Positions 6,453 through 15,107 of a DNA stretch of 64,000 nucleotides are shown here, one piece after another. Location: positions 1-64,000 of the forward strand of contig CALXMV010000010.1 of the NCBI GenBank assembly GCA_944389565.1, written 5' to 3'. This DNA comes from an uncultured Kiritimatiellota bacterium (GTDB lineage Bacteria; Verrucomicrobiota; Kiritimatiellia; RFP12; DVOR01). The position numbers were made by a program, and so were the translations under genes. Every line of letters begins with the position of its first letter. The first letter of the stretch is position 1. The notes below the pieces were generated by a model. That model saw only the letters and a program-made list of their open reading frames with translations. It ran no database searches and was not told the origin of the DNA.

Positions 6453-8882
6453 TCAGTCGTCGTCGGAGGTGAGGGCGTCGTCGATGGGGCGGTCGTCGGG
6501 CGTGAGGCCGGTGGGCTTCTCGTCGGTCTTGGCCGCGGCATCGGGGCTGACGGTGAAGTCGGCGCCGTTGAGGTCCTTGGCGTCCTGCTTGGCGTTTTTG
6601 GAGCCGCGGGGGACGTAGGTGCTGGTGGCGTAGCCGTAGCGGGTGCCGTAGTTGCCGAAGCCGCCCCAGCGGCCGAAGTCGACGTTGTTGACGACGACGC
6701 CGAGGATCTTGGCGCCGACCTCGGTGAGGCGGCGGGCGGCGAACTGGATGGGCCCGAAGCGGGTCTTGTCGGGGGTGGCGACGAGGAGGACGGAATCGAC
6801 GAGGTTGGCCAAGACGATGACGTCGCCGACGAGGCCGTAGGGCGGGGAGTCGATGATGACGTGGTCGTAGTTCTTGCGGGCCCAGGCGAAGAAGTCGGTG
6901 ATGATGTTGGTGCCCATGAGGACGGAGGGGCTGATGGAGCCGCTGGCGCGGGAGAGGATGACGTCGAGGTTGGGGACCTGGGTCTTCTGCGGGAGCTGGC
7001 CGAAGAGGGCGGCGTCGTTGCGGGCGAGGGTGTGGGGGAGGGAGGGGAAGTCCTCACCGGAGCGGCCGAAGATGCCGGCCAGGCGCGGGCGGCGCATGTC
7101 GAAGTCGACGACCAAGGTCTTCTGGCCGGACTGGGCGTAGGCGATGGCGAGGTTGGTGGAGGTGCAGGTCTTGCCCTCGGCCGGCTGGGTGGACATGCAG
7201 AGGATGACCTTGGTGAGGCCGTGGTAGCGCGGGGAGTCGAGGAGGTTGCGCAGGCCGGCCATGGACTCGGCGTATTGGGAGAAGGGCTCGTCGTGCATGA
7301 TGAGGGCCACCTGGTTGCGCTGCTTGCGGCGGAGGTGGGGGAAGACGACGAGCGCCTTGAGGCGGAGGCGCTGCTCGATGTCGGCCACGCCGATGAGCTT
7401 GTCTTCCATCTTGTCGAGCAGGAGCACGAAGAGGGTGCCGAGGGAGAGGCCGATGAAGATGCCGGCGATGAAGACGACGTAGGGGTTGGGGCTGGCGGGC
7501 TTCTCGGGGGGCTGGGCGGCGCGGACGGGCTCGATGGTGGCGGCGTTCTCGTCGGCCTTCAGGCGGGCGACGCGGGAGCGCTCGCGCAGGTCGGCGGCCT
7601 TCTCGACCTCGATGGCGCGGGCGCGCTCGAGTTGCTGGAGGGCCATGTCGGCGGCCAGCACGTCGGTGTCCAGGGCGATGAGGCGGGCGCGCAGGTCGGA
7701 GGCCTCCTCGACGACGGGCTGGCGCTGGCGCTCCAGGAAGCCGAGCTGGGCCTTGCCCGTCTCGAAGGCGCGCTGGGCGGTCTCGACGAACTGGTCGCGG
7801 TAGACCTCCTCCTCGCGGGCCTTGAGCTTCACGTCGGGGTGGTTCTCGGTGAGGCGGGTGAGGAGGGTGCGCTTGTCCATCGAGGCGGTCTGCCAGCGCT
7901 GGAAGGCCTCGACGATCTCGGAGGAGCGCGGGATGCTCTCGGGCAGGGTGCCGAACTTGGTGGGGTCGTCCTTGATCACGGCCAAGGCGGCCTGAAGCTC
8001 CTTGGCCACGGAAATCTGGGTCTCCAGCTCGATGGCGCGGGCGTCCAGGGCGGAAAGGCGGTTCTGGATGTTCTCGCGCTCGCGGTTGAGGCTCTCGACC
8101 TTGCGGGACTTGCGCAGGTTGAGAAGCTCCTCCTCCATCTGCATGAGGACGTGCTCCTCGTTGTCGAGCATGGTGGTGAGCCAGGCGACGGCCTGCTCGG
8201 AGGTGGACTTGTTCTGGTCGCCCATGAAGGTGACGCAGGTGGAGACGTAGGCGTTGGCCAGGTCGGCGGCGAGCTCGGGGTCGCCCGCCACGACGGTGAC
8301 GGTGACCAGGCGCGAGCGCGGCACCAGCTCCATCTCCGTGTCCTCGCGCAGGATGCGGAGCAACTCCTCGGTGGAGACGGCGCTGCTACTGTGCTCCGTG
8401 CGGTAAAGGTCGATGACGCGCTTCTGGACGCCTGGGGTGTTGAACTGCTCGCGGCGGGTGTTGAAGACCTCCTCGAGCGGCGAGGCCGCGCTGGAGCCGC
8501 CCATCTCGGAATAGACCTGCCCCGCGACGAGCGACCGCCCCTGCACCGACATGGCGTAATAGGCGACCGCCTCGTATTTCTGCGGGAGCAGCTGGTAGAT
8601 GACGAACGAGGTGAGCAACCCCAGGATGAGGAAGATGAAGATCGTCATCCAGTGGGTGGAGCAGATGCGGATGATGCGCCCCACGCTGAAGGCGCCGCCG
8701 CCCACCTCGTCGCTGCCGTCGGCGGCGCCGTAGGCCGCGCCGTACGCGGCGCCGTAGGCCGCCCCGTAAGGCGGGGTGGCATAGGCCGGCGCGGCATAGG
8801 CCGGGCCGCCCGCGGACGCTTGGCCAGGGTTGAAACGCTGGTAATAGAGGCTACGGCCCTTGTTGTCTTTATCGTCGGACAT
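6453..8882 (-). CDS. Polysaccharide co-polymerase with bacterial tyrosine-kinase domain (Wzc-like)
   Basis: 809 residues from the ATG at 8882, with GGAAGGA about 10 bases upstream; the longer frame would need a TTG at 8906. The N-terminal cytoplasmic tail has a repeated AAYG unit, then a Wzz domain bounded by membrane helices (THWMTIFIFLILGLLTSFVIY near 85; PNPYVVFIAGIFIGLSLGTLF near 475) enclosing a long periplasmic coiled coil. The C-terminal kinase domain shows Walker A PAEGKT with K571, Walker A' VVDFDMRRP (D593, D595) and Walker B VIIDSPPYG. A tyrosine cluster (NYGTRYGYATSTY) near the C-terminus is the likely autophosphorylation tail, unusually followed by an acidic extension. Role: control of chain length and export of exopolysaccharide with the Wza-like gene at 12743-13387. 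Last gene of that operon. Confidence 0.9.
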   Translation of the reverse strand: MSDDKDNKGRSLYYQRFNPGQASAGGPAYAAPAYATPPYGAAYGAAYGAAYGAADGSDEVGGGAFSVGRIIRICSTHWMTIFIFLILGLLTSFVIYQLLPQKYEAVAYYAMSVQGRSLVAGQVYSEMGGSSAASPLEEVFNTRREQFNTPGVQKRVIDLYRTEHSSSAVSTEELLRILREDTEMELVPRSRLVTVTVVAGDPELAADLANAYVSTCVTFMGDQNKSTSEQAVAWLTTMLDNEEHVLMQMEEELLNLRKSRKVESLNRERENIQNRLSALDARAIELETQISVAKELQAALAVIKDDPTKFGTLPESIPRSSEIVEAFQRWQTASMDKRTLLTRLTENHPDVKLKAREEEVYRDQFVETAQRAFETGKAQLGFLERQRQPVVEEASDLRARLIALDTDVLAADMALQQLERARAIEVEKAADLRERSRVARLKADENAATIEPVRAAQPPEKPASPNPYVVFIAGIFIGLSLGTLFVLLLDKMEDKLIGVADIEQRLRLKALVVFPHLRRKQRNQVALIMHDEPFSQYAESMAGLRNLLDSPRYHGLTKVILCMSTQPAEGKTCTSTNLAIAYAQSGQKTLVVDFDMRRPRLAGIFGRSGEDFPSLPHTLARNDAALFGQLPQKTQVPNLDVILSRASGSISPSVLMGTNIITDFFAWARKNYDHVIIDSPPYGLVGDVIVLANLVDSVLLVATPDKTRFGPIQFAARRLTEVGAKILGVVVNNVDFGRWGGFGNYGTRYGYATSTYVPRGSKNAKQDAKDLNGADFTVSPDAAAKTDEKPTGLTPDDRPIDDALTSDDD

Positions 8883-8923
8883 CGTTCGGCTATCCTTCCT
8901 CGGCAAAAATCCTCACATCGGCC

Positions 8924-10294
8924 TCAGCGCGGCCGCGGCATCCATCCGCCCATGCAGGCGCACACCATCACAAACGCGGCGAGCGTGGCCGGCCCATGGA
9001 GCGGCGTGCCCACCCATGCGGCCAACAACGTCAGCGCCACCCCGGTCAGCGAGCCCCCGAGCACGAAGACATACCGGAGGCTGTAACGCCGCACCCGGTT
9101 CTGGCGATACTCGGTCCAACGCATGAGGCATCGCCCCAAGAACACGCCACCGGGGAGCAACAGAAAGACCGCGCCCATCATACCACGTTCGGCGAGCAGG
9201 CGCAACAGATCGCACGGCAGGGCGGAGCCGCCGGCCTTCCACAGCGCCCACGCCTGGGCGCCCTTGACATGGAACGGCGCGAGGTGCCCGAAGCCCCCCG
9301 GCCCCGCGCCCAACATCGGATCCGCCCCGACGACCTCCAGCGCGAGCCCCGCCCGGAAAGGCCACTGGTCGGCAAAGGCCTGCCACGCGGCGGCCAAGGC
9401 ATCGGGCGCCAAAGCCGCCCGGCACGCCGCGGCGCCCGGCAGGGTCAGCCCAAGCGCCACCCCGAAGAGCGGCGGCAGGAGGAGGACGCAATTCCAGAGC
9501 ATCGCGCGCCCGCGCCCCGCACCCCGCACCAAAAAGCCCACGAAGACCAACCACACCGCCACCACGAGGATCCCACAGGCGGCGGCGAAGGGCGTGGCGT
9601 AGGCCGCCAACCCCATAAGGTTCAGCGCGGCGCCCGCCAACGCCGCCGCGCACGTGGGCATCCGCGCCTCCAAGAACTGCTCCGAGGCGACGCCCAGCCC
9701 CACGCACGCCATGAGCAGCCACAGCACGCAGACGGCGAAGCGCCCGCCCAGCCACGCGAAGGCCGGCGCCTCGCCGGCGATCCCTGCGACGGCCGCGCCC
9801 ACGACGGCCAACGCCCCGGAGAGGAGGCCCAGCCCGATGAGCGCGAAGAGCCGCTGCCCGCGCGGGACCACCGTGCGCAGGGTCACCGCGCCGGCCAGCC
9901 CGCCCAGGAGCCCCACGAAGAAGGGCACACCCTCGGCGGGGTCGATGGAGGAGGGCAGGAAGGGCAGACGGGGCGTCGCGAAGACCCAGCGGCGCAATTC
10001 GGCGGCGTAGGTGAGGTCGCGCGGGCCGTTGAGCAGGCCGATGCCGACCCAGAGGACGGCGAGCGCCGAGGCCCAAAAGGCGATGTCCGTGCGGAAGGCC
10101 TCGGCCGCGCGGTTGCGCGCCAGCCAGAAGCTCTCGCCCTTGAGCACCGGCGGCAGGAAGCGCGCCATGAGCAGGAGCGAGGCGGCGAGCCAGATCCCCC
10201 CGAAGGCGGGGAGCCCCGGCACAAAACAGAGGGTGCCCGCCGTCACCAACAGGTGGGCAAGCACCCAGTATTTGGTCAGCAGAATCCGGAACAC
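8924..10294 (-). CDS. O-antigen ligase/polymerase-like membrane protein (Wzy/WaaL superfamily)
   Basis: 456 residues with about 11-12 hydrophobic helices. The start is GTG at 10294 (MFRILLTKYW), with a weak GGTGG-type site upstream. The diagnostic Wzy_C-type stretch is GADPMLGAGPGGFGHLAPFH at roughly residues 320-340, in a large periplasmic loop, as in polysaccharide polymerases and ligases. It lies between the beta-barrel gene (27 bases upstream) and the wzc-like gene (41 bases downstream) in one operon. The likely job is polymerisation or transfer of the exopolysaccharide repeat unit in the inner membrane. The family is too divergent to tell polymerase from ligase by sequence alone; context favours polymerase. 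Confidence 0.75.
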   Translation of the reverse strand: MFRILLTKYWVLAHLLVTAGTLCFVPGLPAFGGIWLAASLLLMARFLPPVLKGESFWLARNRAAEAFRTDIAFWASALAVLWVGIGLLNGPRDLTYAAELRRWVFATPRLPFLPSSIDPAEGVPFFVGLLGGLAGAVTLRTVVPRGQRLFALIGLGLLSGALAVVGAAVAGIAGEAPAFAWLGGRFAVCVLWLLMACVGLGVASEQFLEARMPTCAAALAGAALNLMGLAAYATPFAAACGILVVAVWLVFVGFLVRGAGRGRAMLWNCVLLLPPLFGVALGLTLPGAAACRAALAPDALAAAWQAFADQWPFRAGLALEVVGADPMLGAGPGGFGHLAPFHVKGAQAWALWKAGGSALPCDLLRLLAERGMMGAVFLLLPGGVFLGRCLMRWTEYRQNRVRRYSLRYVFVLGGSLTGVALTLLAAWVGTPLHGPATLAAFVMVCACMGGWMPRPR

Positions 10295-10321
10295 GGAAGA
10301 GCCACCAAGCGCCTAGGCGCC

Positions 10322-11527
10322 TTAGAAGGTGAAGGTCAGGCCGATATCCGCGCGCAGGTTGTCGGTCGTCTCGCCGTCATCGTAGTCATCCGTCTTCCAG
10401 GAGACGGAGCCGGTGAGGGAGAGGTAGCGGTTGAACTTGTACGCGGAGCTGAAGGCGATCTGGTAGTAGGTGCGGCTGGTGTCGCCGAAGCCGGAATCGC
10501 CGCCGTCGATGTGCTCCTCGTAGAAGGCGGAGAGGCGGAGGGAGGAACTGAGGGTGTCGGTCCACTGGGCGTTGATGGCGCCGGTGAGGTTGTGGGACCA
10601 GACGTAGTAGCAATCGGCGTACCCGTTGTACTCGGCCTCGTAGCGGGAGTTGAGCGAGAGGGCGAGGGCGAAGGTGCGGTTGATCTTGTAGGAGAGGCTG
10701 GCGCTGTAGGAGGGGCCGTACTCCGTGTCGCTCCGATAGCCGTCGGCGCCCTCGAAGTCGTAGATGCCCAGACCGACGAGGGTGGTGTAGGAGAGCTTCT
10801 CGGAGAGCTGGCCGGAGATACCGGTCATGATGTAGTAGGCGACGGACTTGTCGCCATCGTCCGGGTCGTCGATCGAGCCGGAGAGGGAGACGTTCCAGTA
10901 GGTGTGCGGGCCGAGGGCGCGCCCGACCAGGGCGGAGAGGTTGTAGGAGGTGGTGTCGTTGTCGTAGTCGTCGTACTCGGAGTGGGAGAAGCCGGCGCCG
11001 AGGTTGCCCTGCCACTTCTGGGAGGCGGAGACCCAGCCGAGGGCGGCGTTCACGTTGTAGCTGTCGGTCTCGTCGGAGCTGATGCGGCCGAGGTCGGGGT
11101 TGTTCCAGTCCCAGCCCACGCCGTAGTACTCGTCCTCGTCGGTGTGGGAGTAGGAGGCGGAGAAGGAGAGGTTGAGGCGCTGGGTGAGCTCGCGCACGAG
11201 GCCGATGCTCACGCCGTAGGAGTCGCTGTCCTCGCCGTCGGCGTTGTCGAAGCCGCGCTCGAGGGTGTAGAAGGCGTTGATGCCGAGTCGGGTGCGCGCG
11301 GCGGTGTAGTTCAGGGAGAGGGTGGGCTGAACGCGCCAGCCGCCGCCGGACTCCTCGTTGTGGGCAGTGTCATGGACGTTGCTTTCCCAGTAGACGCCGG
11401 CGGAGACGACGGGGGTGAGGGTCCAGCCGTTGGCGAAGCGGAAGCCGGGCTCCTTGCCGGCGGCCAAGAGGGCCGAGGAGGCGAAGATCCCGCAAAGGAG
11501 GGCGGCGAGTTGAAGGGGCTTTTTCAT
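10322..11527 (-). CDS. Outer-membrane beta-barrel protein of the exopolysaccharide operon
   Basis: 401 residues from the ATG at 11527 (GGAGA 8 bases upstream). Signal peptide MKKPLQLAALLCGIFASSALLA. The mature chain is a series of alternating amphipathic strands (for example LRLSAFYEEHID, YYQIAFSSAYKFNRYLSL) with Asp/Tyr-rich turns, ending in LTFTF, the terminal phenylalanine motif for barrel assembly. It resembles the putative beta-barrel porin-2 group that accompanies exopolysaccharide loci. Placed after the Wza-like lipoprotein and the unknown secreted gene, it may form or support the outer-membrane exit. No enzyme motif. Confidence 0.8.
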   Translation of the reverse strand: MKKPLQLAALLCGIFASSALLAAGKEPGFRFANGWTLTPVVSAGVYWESNVHDTAHNEESGGGWRVQPTLSLNYTAARTRLGINAFYTLERGFDNADGEDSDSYGVSIGLVRELTQRLNLSFSASYSHTDEDEYYGVGWDWNNPDLGRISSDETDSYNVNAALGWVSASQKWQGNLGAGFSHSEYDDYDNDTTSYNLSALVGRALGPHTYWNVSLSGSIDDPDDGDKSVAYYIMTGISGQLSEKLSYTTLVGLGIYDFEGADGYRSDTEYGPSYSASLSYKINRTFALALSLNSRYEAEYNGYADCYYVWSHNLTGAINAQWTDTLSSSLRLSAFYEEHIDGGDSGFGDTSRTYYQIAFSSAYKFNRYLSLTGSVSWKTDDYDDGETTDNLRADIGLTFTF

Positions 11528-11551
11528 TGTGTTGTTCTCCACAGACCTCGG

Positions 11552-12700
11552 TTAGCGGCCGTACCATTCACGGTCGCGGTTGCCCAGGATGACACGGTTG
11601 ATCTCTTGGTTGCCGTAGCTCGGGCTGGGGTTCCAGATGGGCCGCGGGCGGGGGAAGTTCTCGGGGATTTGCTGGCCGATGCCGGCGATGGGGTCGGGCG
11701 TGCCGAGGCCGGGAAGGGTGGCGGGGAGAGGGGCGCCGGTGTCCCAGTCGTACATGGCGGCGCTCATGGCGTCGAGGGTGAGGCCGAGGACGTCGGTGCT
11801 GAAGCGGGAGAGGAGAGGCACCTGGACCTCGACGGTGGGCTCGCCGGAATCGGCGGCGGCGCCGTCCTCGCCGAGGATGGCGGGGCGATCCTCAAGGTAG
11901 GCGCTCTCGGCCTTCATGGTGGTGACGGTGCCGTCGGGCGTCTCGGGGGCGGGCTGCGCGGCGGGCTGGGCCTCTGGGGCGGGCTGGGCGGGGGATTGCG
12001 CGGTGGCGGCGGCGGCCTGGGCCTGGGCGGCCTGGACGACGTTGTCGGAGTCGGGGTCGGCGGGGACGTCCGCGATTTCGTCGACGCCGGTGGCGGCGGC
12101 GAGCACCTCGGTGTTTTTGTCGAGGGTGGCGTTGGCGGCGAGCGTGACGGCGGCGCGGAGGGACTCGGGCACCTGGGCGAGGAGGGCGGGCGCGGTGCGC
12201 TTGGCGTCGGAGGAGGCCTTGGCGAAGGAGGCGACGAGGACGCCGACGCGGGCGGTGGGCGAGTCGGTGCCGGAGGCCTCGATGTACTCGGAGGCGCCCT
12301 TGACGAGCTTGGAGCAGAAGGCGTCGAACTGCTCGTCGGAGAAGCCGTTGACGGCCTGGCCGAAGTTGGCGGTGGCGAGGAGGTCGGCGACGGCGGGGAG
12401 ATTCTCCATGGAGATGGAGTTGTAGATCTCGGCGATAATGGCGATGCCCTGGTCGGCGCCGGCGCCGGCGATGAGGGCGCGGGAGGCGGAGGTGAGGGCC
12501 TGGGTCTTCGCGGCGGCATCGGCGGGGGAGGCGGCGATGGCTTGGAGGACTTCGCGGGCGTAGGCCTGGCGCTGGGCGGCGGGCTGGGCGGCGATGTTCG
12601 TGCGGATGGCCTCAGGCGCGAGGTCCGCGGGGGTGAGCGCCGCGCCCACACTTCCAAACCCCAGAAGGAGGACCGCGGCCAATGCGAGGGATTGCTTCAT
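11552..12700 (-). CDS. Secreted protein of the exopolysaccharide operon, unknown function
   Basis: 382 residues from the ATG at 12700 (an AGAGAG site upstream). Signal peptide MKQSLALAAVLLLGFGSVGA. The first two thirds are Ala-rich and helical (RQAYAREVLQAIAASPADAA). A low-complexity Pro/Ala/Gln linker follows, and the C-terminal part ends NPSPSYGNQEINRVILGNRDREWYGR. No known domain recognised. The genes on either side are the Wza-like export lipoprotein and the beta-barrel, so a periplasmic or surface role in exopolysaccharide export is the reasonable guess. Confidence 0.7.
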   Translation of the reverse strand: MKQSLALAAVLLLGFGSVGAALTPADLAPEAIRTNIAAQPAAQRQAYAREVLQAIAASPADAAAKTQALTSASRALIAGAGADQGIAIIAEIYNSISMENLPAVADLLATANFGQAVNGFSDEQFDAFCSKLVKGASEYIEASGTDSPTARVGVLVASFAKASSDAKRTAPALLAQVPESLRAAVTLAANATLDKNTEVLAAATGVDEIADVPADPDSDNVVQAAQAQAAAATAQSPAQPAPEAQPAAQPAPETPDGTVTTMKAESAYLEDRPAILGEDGAAADSGEPTVEVQVPLLSRFSTDVLGLTLDAMSAAMYDWDTGAPLPATLPGLGTPDPIAGIGQQIPENFPRPRPIWNPSPSYGNQEINRVILGNRDREWYGR

Positions 12701-12742
12701 GTCGTTCACTCTCTTTCGTTTCAAGACCAACAACGGATAATG

Positions 12743-13387
12743 TCACCAATTGCTTTCGGGGACGTAGATGACGTCTCCCGGCATGAGGAGGACGTTGTTT
12801 TCGGTGGCGCCGCGCTCACCGATGCTTTCGAGGTCCAGGAGGACCTGCTGGCGGGTGCCGTCGGCCTGCTCCCGGGTGAGGCGCACGGCGCCCGCGTTGG
12901 CCCACGGGCCGATGCCGCCGGCAAGCTGGATGGCCTGGAAGACGGTGAGGTCGCGCGTGGGCGGGATGCTGACGATGCCGGGGGCGCCGACGCTGCCGGA
13001 GACGACGACCGAGCCGTAGGGCGAGGTGCCGCCCGCGTTCATCGGCTCGTAGTCGGCGGCGACCTGCGGGTCGATGTAGAACTCCGCGTAGCGCTCGACG
13101 AGGGCTTTGCGGAAGGCCTCGATGGTCATGCCCTCGCACTTCACGGAGTCGACGAAGGGGAGGACGATGTCGCCCTCGGCGGAGACTTCCTTGACGGATT
13201 CCTCGAAGACGGGCTGGCCGGAGGCGGAGACGGAGATGCGCACTTTGACGCCGGGGCGGAGCTGCGGCACGATGACGCCGGGCTTGAGCTCGCTCACCCC
13301 CACGCGGGTGGTTCCCTCGGGGGCGAAAAGCTCACAGCCCGCCAAGAGCGGGAGCAGGATCAGCGCGATGGCCTTCAGACGTAGCAT
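12743..13387 (-). CDS. Polysaccharide export lipoprotein (Wza-like)
   Basis: 214 residues from the ATG at 13387, preceded by CGGAGA. A lipoprotein signal ends LLPLLAGC, with the lipidated Cys at about residue 17. A Poly_export domain follows (LRPGVKVRISVSASGQPVFEE, VDSVKCEGMTIEAFRKAL), then a SLBB-like segment (VVVSGSVGAPGIVSIPPTRD, LAGGIGPWANAG) and the end MPGDVIYVPESNW. It is shorter than E. coli Wza (about 380), having one SLBB repeat and no C-terminal transmembrane helix, so another protein such as the barrel at 10322-11527 may supply the outer-membrane pore. First gene of the export operon, 107 bases after guaA, with its own extended -10 element. Confidence 0.88.
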   Translation of the reverse strand: MLRLKAIALILLPLLAGCELFAPEGTTRVGVSELKPGVIVPQLRPGVKVRISVSASGQPVFEESVKEVSAEGDIVLPFVDSVKCEGMTIEAFRKALVERYAEFYIDPQVAADYEPMNAGGTSPYGSVVVSGSVGAPGIVSIPPTRDLTVFQAIQLAGGIGPWANAGAVRLTREQADGTRQQVLLDLESIGERGATENNVLLMPGDVIYVPESNW

Positions 13388-13413
13388 GGGTTCTCCGAAT
13401 AACAACGGGGCAT

Positions 13414-13422
13414 ACTATAGCA
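13414..13422 (-). promoter_or_regulatory. Extended -10 element of the exopolysaccharide operon
   Basis: TGCTATAGT on the minus strand, about 27 bases before the wza-like ATG; TTGCGC lies 18 bases upstream as a possible -35. Near-complementary GCATACCCC and GGGTATGTGC segments flank the promoter and could form a hairpin in guaA read-through RNA. Confidence 0.5.
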
Positions 13423-13494
13423 CATACCCTCCACGGAGCGCAAGCCCCTTTTGTGTAGGGGGTATGCGGTCGGGGGGGCGGTCGGGGGAGGCCG

Positions 13495-15039
13495 TCATTC
13501 CCATTCGATGGTGCCCGGCGGCTTGGAGGTGACGTCGAGGACAACGCGGTTGACGCCGCGGACCTCGTTGACGATGCGGGCGGAGATGCGGCGGAGGAGG
13601 GGGTCGGGGAGGGCGACCCAATCGGCGGTCATGCCGTCGGTGGAGGCGACGATGCGCAGGGCGATGACGTAATCGTAGGTGCGCTGGTCGCCCATGACGC
13701 CGACGGAGCGGACGGGCAGAAAGACGGCGAAGGCCTGCCAGAGTTTGTGGTAGTAGCCGGCGGCCTTGATCTCTTGGACGAGGATGTCGTCGGCCTCGCG
13801 GAGGATGTCAAGCTTCGCGCGGTCGAGGGCGCCGAGGCAACGGACGCCGAGGCCGGGGCCGGGGAAGGGCTGGCGCATGACGACGTCCTCGGGCAGGCCG
13901 AGGAGGCGGCCGACCTCGCGCACCTCGTCCTTGAAGAGGCGGGCGAGGGGTTCGAGGAGGGTGAAGGCCAGGTCCGGGGGGAGGCCACCGACGTTGTGGT
14001 GGCTCTTGATCATGGCGGCGGGGTTGCCGTTGATGGGGACGGACTCGATGACGTCGGGATAGGTGGTGCCTTGGGCGAGGAAGGTGACGTTGGGGATGGC
14101 GCGGGCGGCGTCGGCGAAGACGTCGATGAAGGTGTGGCCGATGATTTTGCGCTTGGCCTCGGGCTCGTCGACGCCGGCGAGTTTGGCGAGGAAGGTCTCG
14201 GAGGCGTCGACGAAGCGCAGATCCATGTCGAAGACGCCGGCGAAGAGCTGGCGGACGCGCGCGGCCTCGTTTTTGCGGAGGAGGCCGTTGTCGACGAAGA
14301 TGCAGGTGAGCTGCTTGCCGATGGCGCGGTGGATGAGGGCGGCGGCGACGGAGCTGTCCACGCCGCCGGAGAGGCCGAGGATGACGTGCGCGTCGCCGAC
14401 GCGTTCGCGGATGGCGGCGGTCTGGGTTTCGATGAAGGAGGCCATCGACCAGTCGCCGTGGCAGCGGCAGATGGCGTGGCAGAAGTTGCGAAGGAGGCGG
14501 GCGCCGTGGTCGGAGTGGACGACCTCGGGATGGAACTGGATGCCGAAGAGGTCGTCGCGGAAGGCGACGGCGGCGTATTCCGTGTTGTCGGTGACGGCGA
14601 GGGTGCGCATCCCGGCGGGGGTGGAGAGGACCTTGTCGCCGTGGCTCATCCACATGACCGAGCGCTCGGGGATGCCCTCGAAGAGCGGGGAGGCGGGGTC
14701 GGTCACGCGCACCTCCGCGCGGCCGTACTCGCGCGCCGTGCCAGGCCCCACGCGCCCGCCGAGGGTCTGCGCCATGAGCTGCATCCCATAGCAGATGCCC
14801 AGGACGGGCACGCCGAGATCCAGGATCGCGGGGTCGATCTGCGGCGCGCCGGCCTCGTAGACGCTGCATGGGCCGCCGGAGAGGATGATCCCCTTGGGCG
14901 CGAGGGCGCGGAGGGCATCGGGCGTGGTGGTGTAAGGGAGCACCTGGCTGTAGACGTGGCATTCGCGCACCCGCCGAGCGATCAGCTGGCTGTATTGCGA
15001 GCCGAAGTCCAAAACGACAATCTGTTCTTGCGCTTCCAT
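13495..15039 (-). CDS. guaA: GMP synthase (glutamine-hydrolysing)
   Basis: 514 residues, ATG at 15039. The glutamine amidotransferase domain has nucleophile C83 (GICYGMQ) and H170/E172 (FHPEV). The ATP-pyrophosphatase domain begins near 200 with the P-loop SGGVDSS (224-230). The C-terminal dimerisation domain holds [14 protein letters not shown] and ends [12 protein letters not shown]. It converts XMP to GMP in purine synthesis. Length and motifs are canonical. The start has no Shine-Dalgarno; TGCTATAAT lies 7 bases upstream of the ATG, indicating a leaderless transcript. The reading frame stays open upstream to 16284, but that part is a shadow of the flippase gene. Confidence 0.97.
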   Translation of the reverse strand: MEAQEQIVVLDFGSQYSQLIARRVRECHVYSQVLPYTTTPDALRALAPKGIILSGGPCSVYEAGAPQIDPAILDLGVPVLGICYGMQLMAQTLGGRVGPGTAREYGRAEVRVTDPASPLFEGIPERSVMWMSHGDKVLSTPAGMRTLAVTDNTEYAAVAFRDDLFGIQFHPEVVHSDHGARLLRNFCHAICRCHGDWSMASFIETQTAAIRERVGDAHVILGLSGGVDSSVAAALIHRAIGKQLTCIFVDNGLLRKNEAARVRQLFAGVFDMDLRFVDASETFLAKLAGVDEPEAKRKIIGHTFIDVFADAARAIPNVTFLAQGTTYPDVIESVPINGNPAAMIKSHHNVGGLPPDLAFTLLEPLARLFKDEVREVGRLLGLPEDVVMRQPFPGPGLGVRCLGALDRAKLDILREADDILVQEIKAAGYYHKLWQAFAVFLPVRSVGVMGDQRTYDYVIALRIVASTDGMTADWVALPDPLLRRISARIVNEVRGVNRVVLDVTSKPPGTIEWE

Positions 15040-15046
15040 GCGGCGT

Positions 15047-15055
15047 ATTATAGCA
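15047..15055 (-). promoter_or_regulatory. Extended -10 promoter of guaA (leaderless)
   Basis: Minus strand TGCTATAAT, then ACGCCGC (7 bases), then ATG. The spacing puts the predicted transcription start at or next to the A of the start codon. Confidence 0.7.
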
Positions 15056-15107
15056 AACTGGCCGAGCGGCGGGCGACGCGGGTGAGCCGCCGCCCCGCGC
15101 GGGGCGC

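Noticed and set aside
8883-8906. TTG at 8906 as the start of the Wzc-like kinase
   Set aside because: The ATG at 8882 has a GGAAGGA site about 10 bases upstream; a start at 8906 would place that site inside the coding region.
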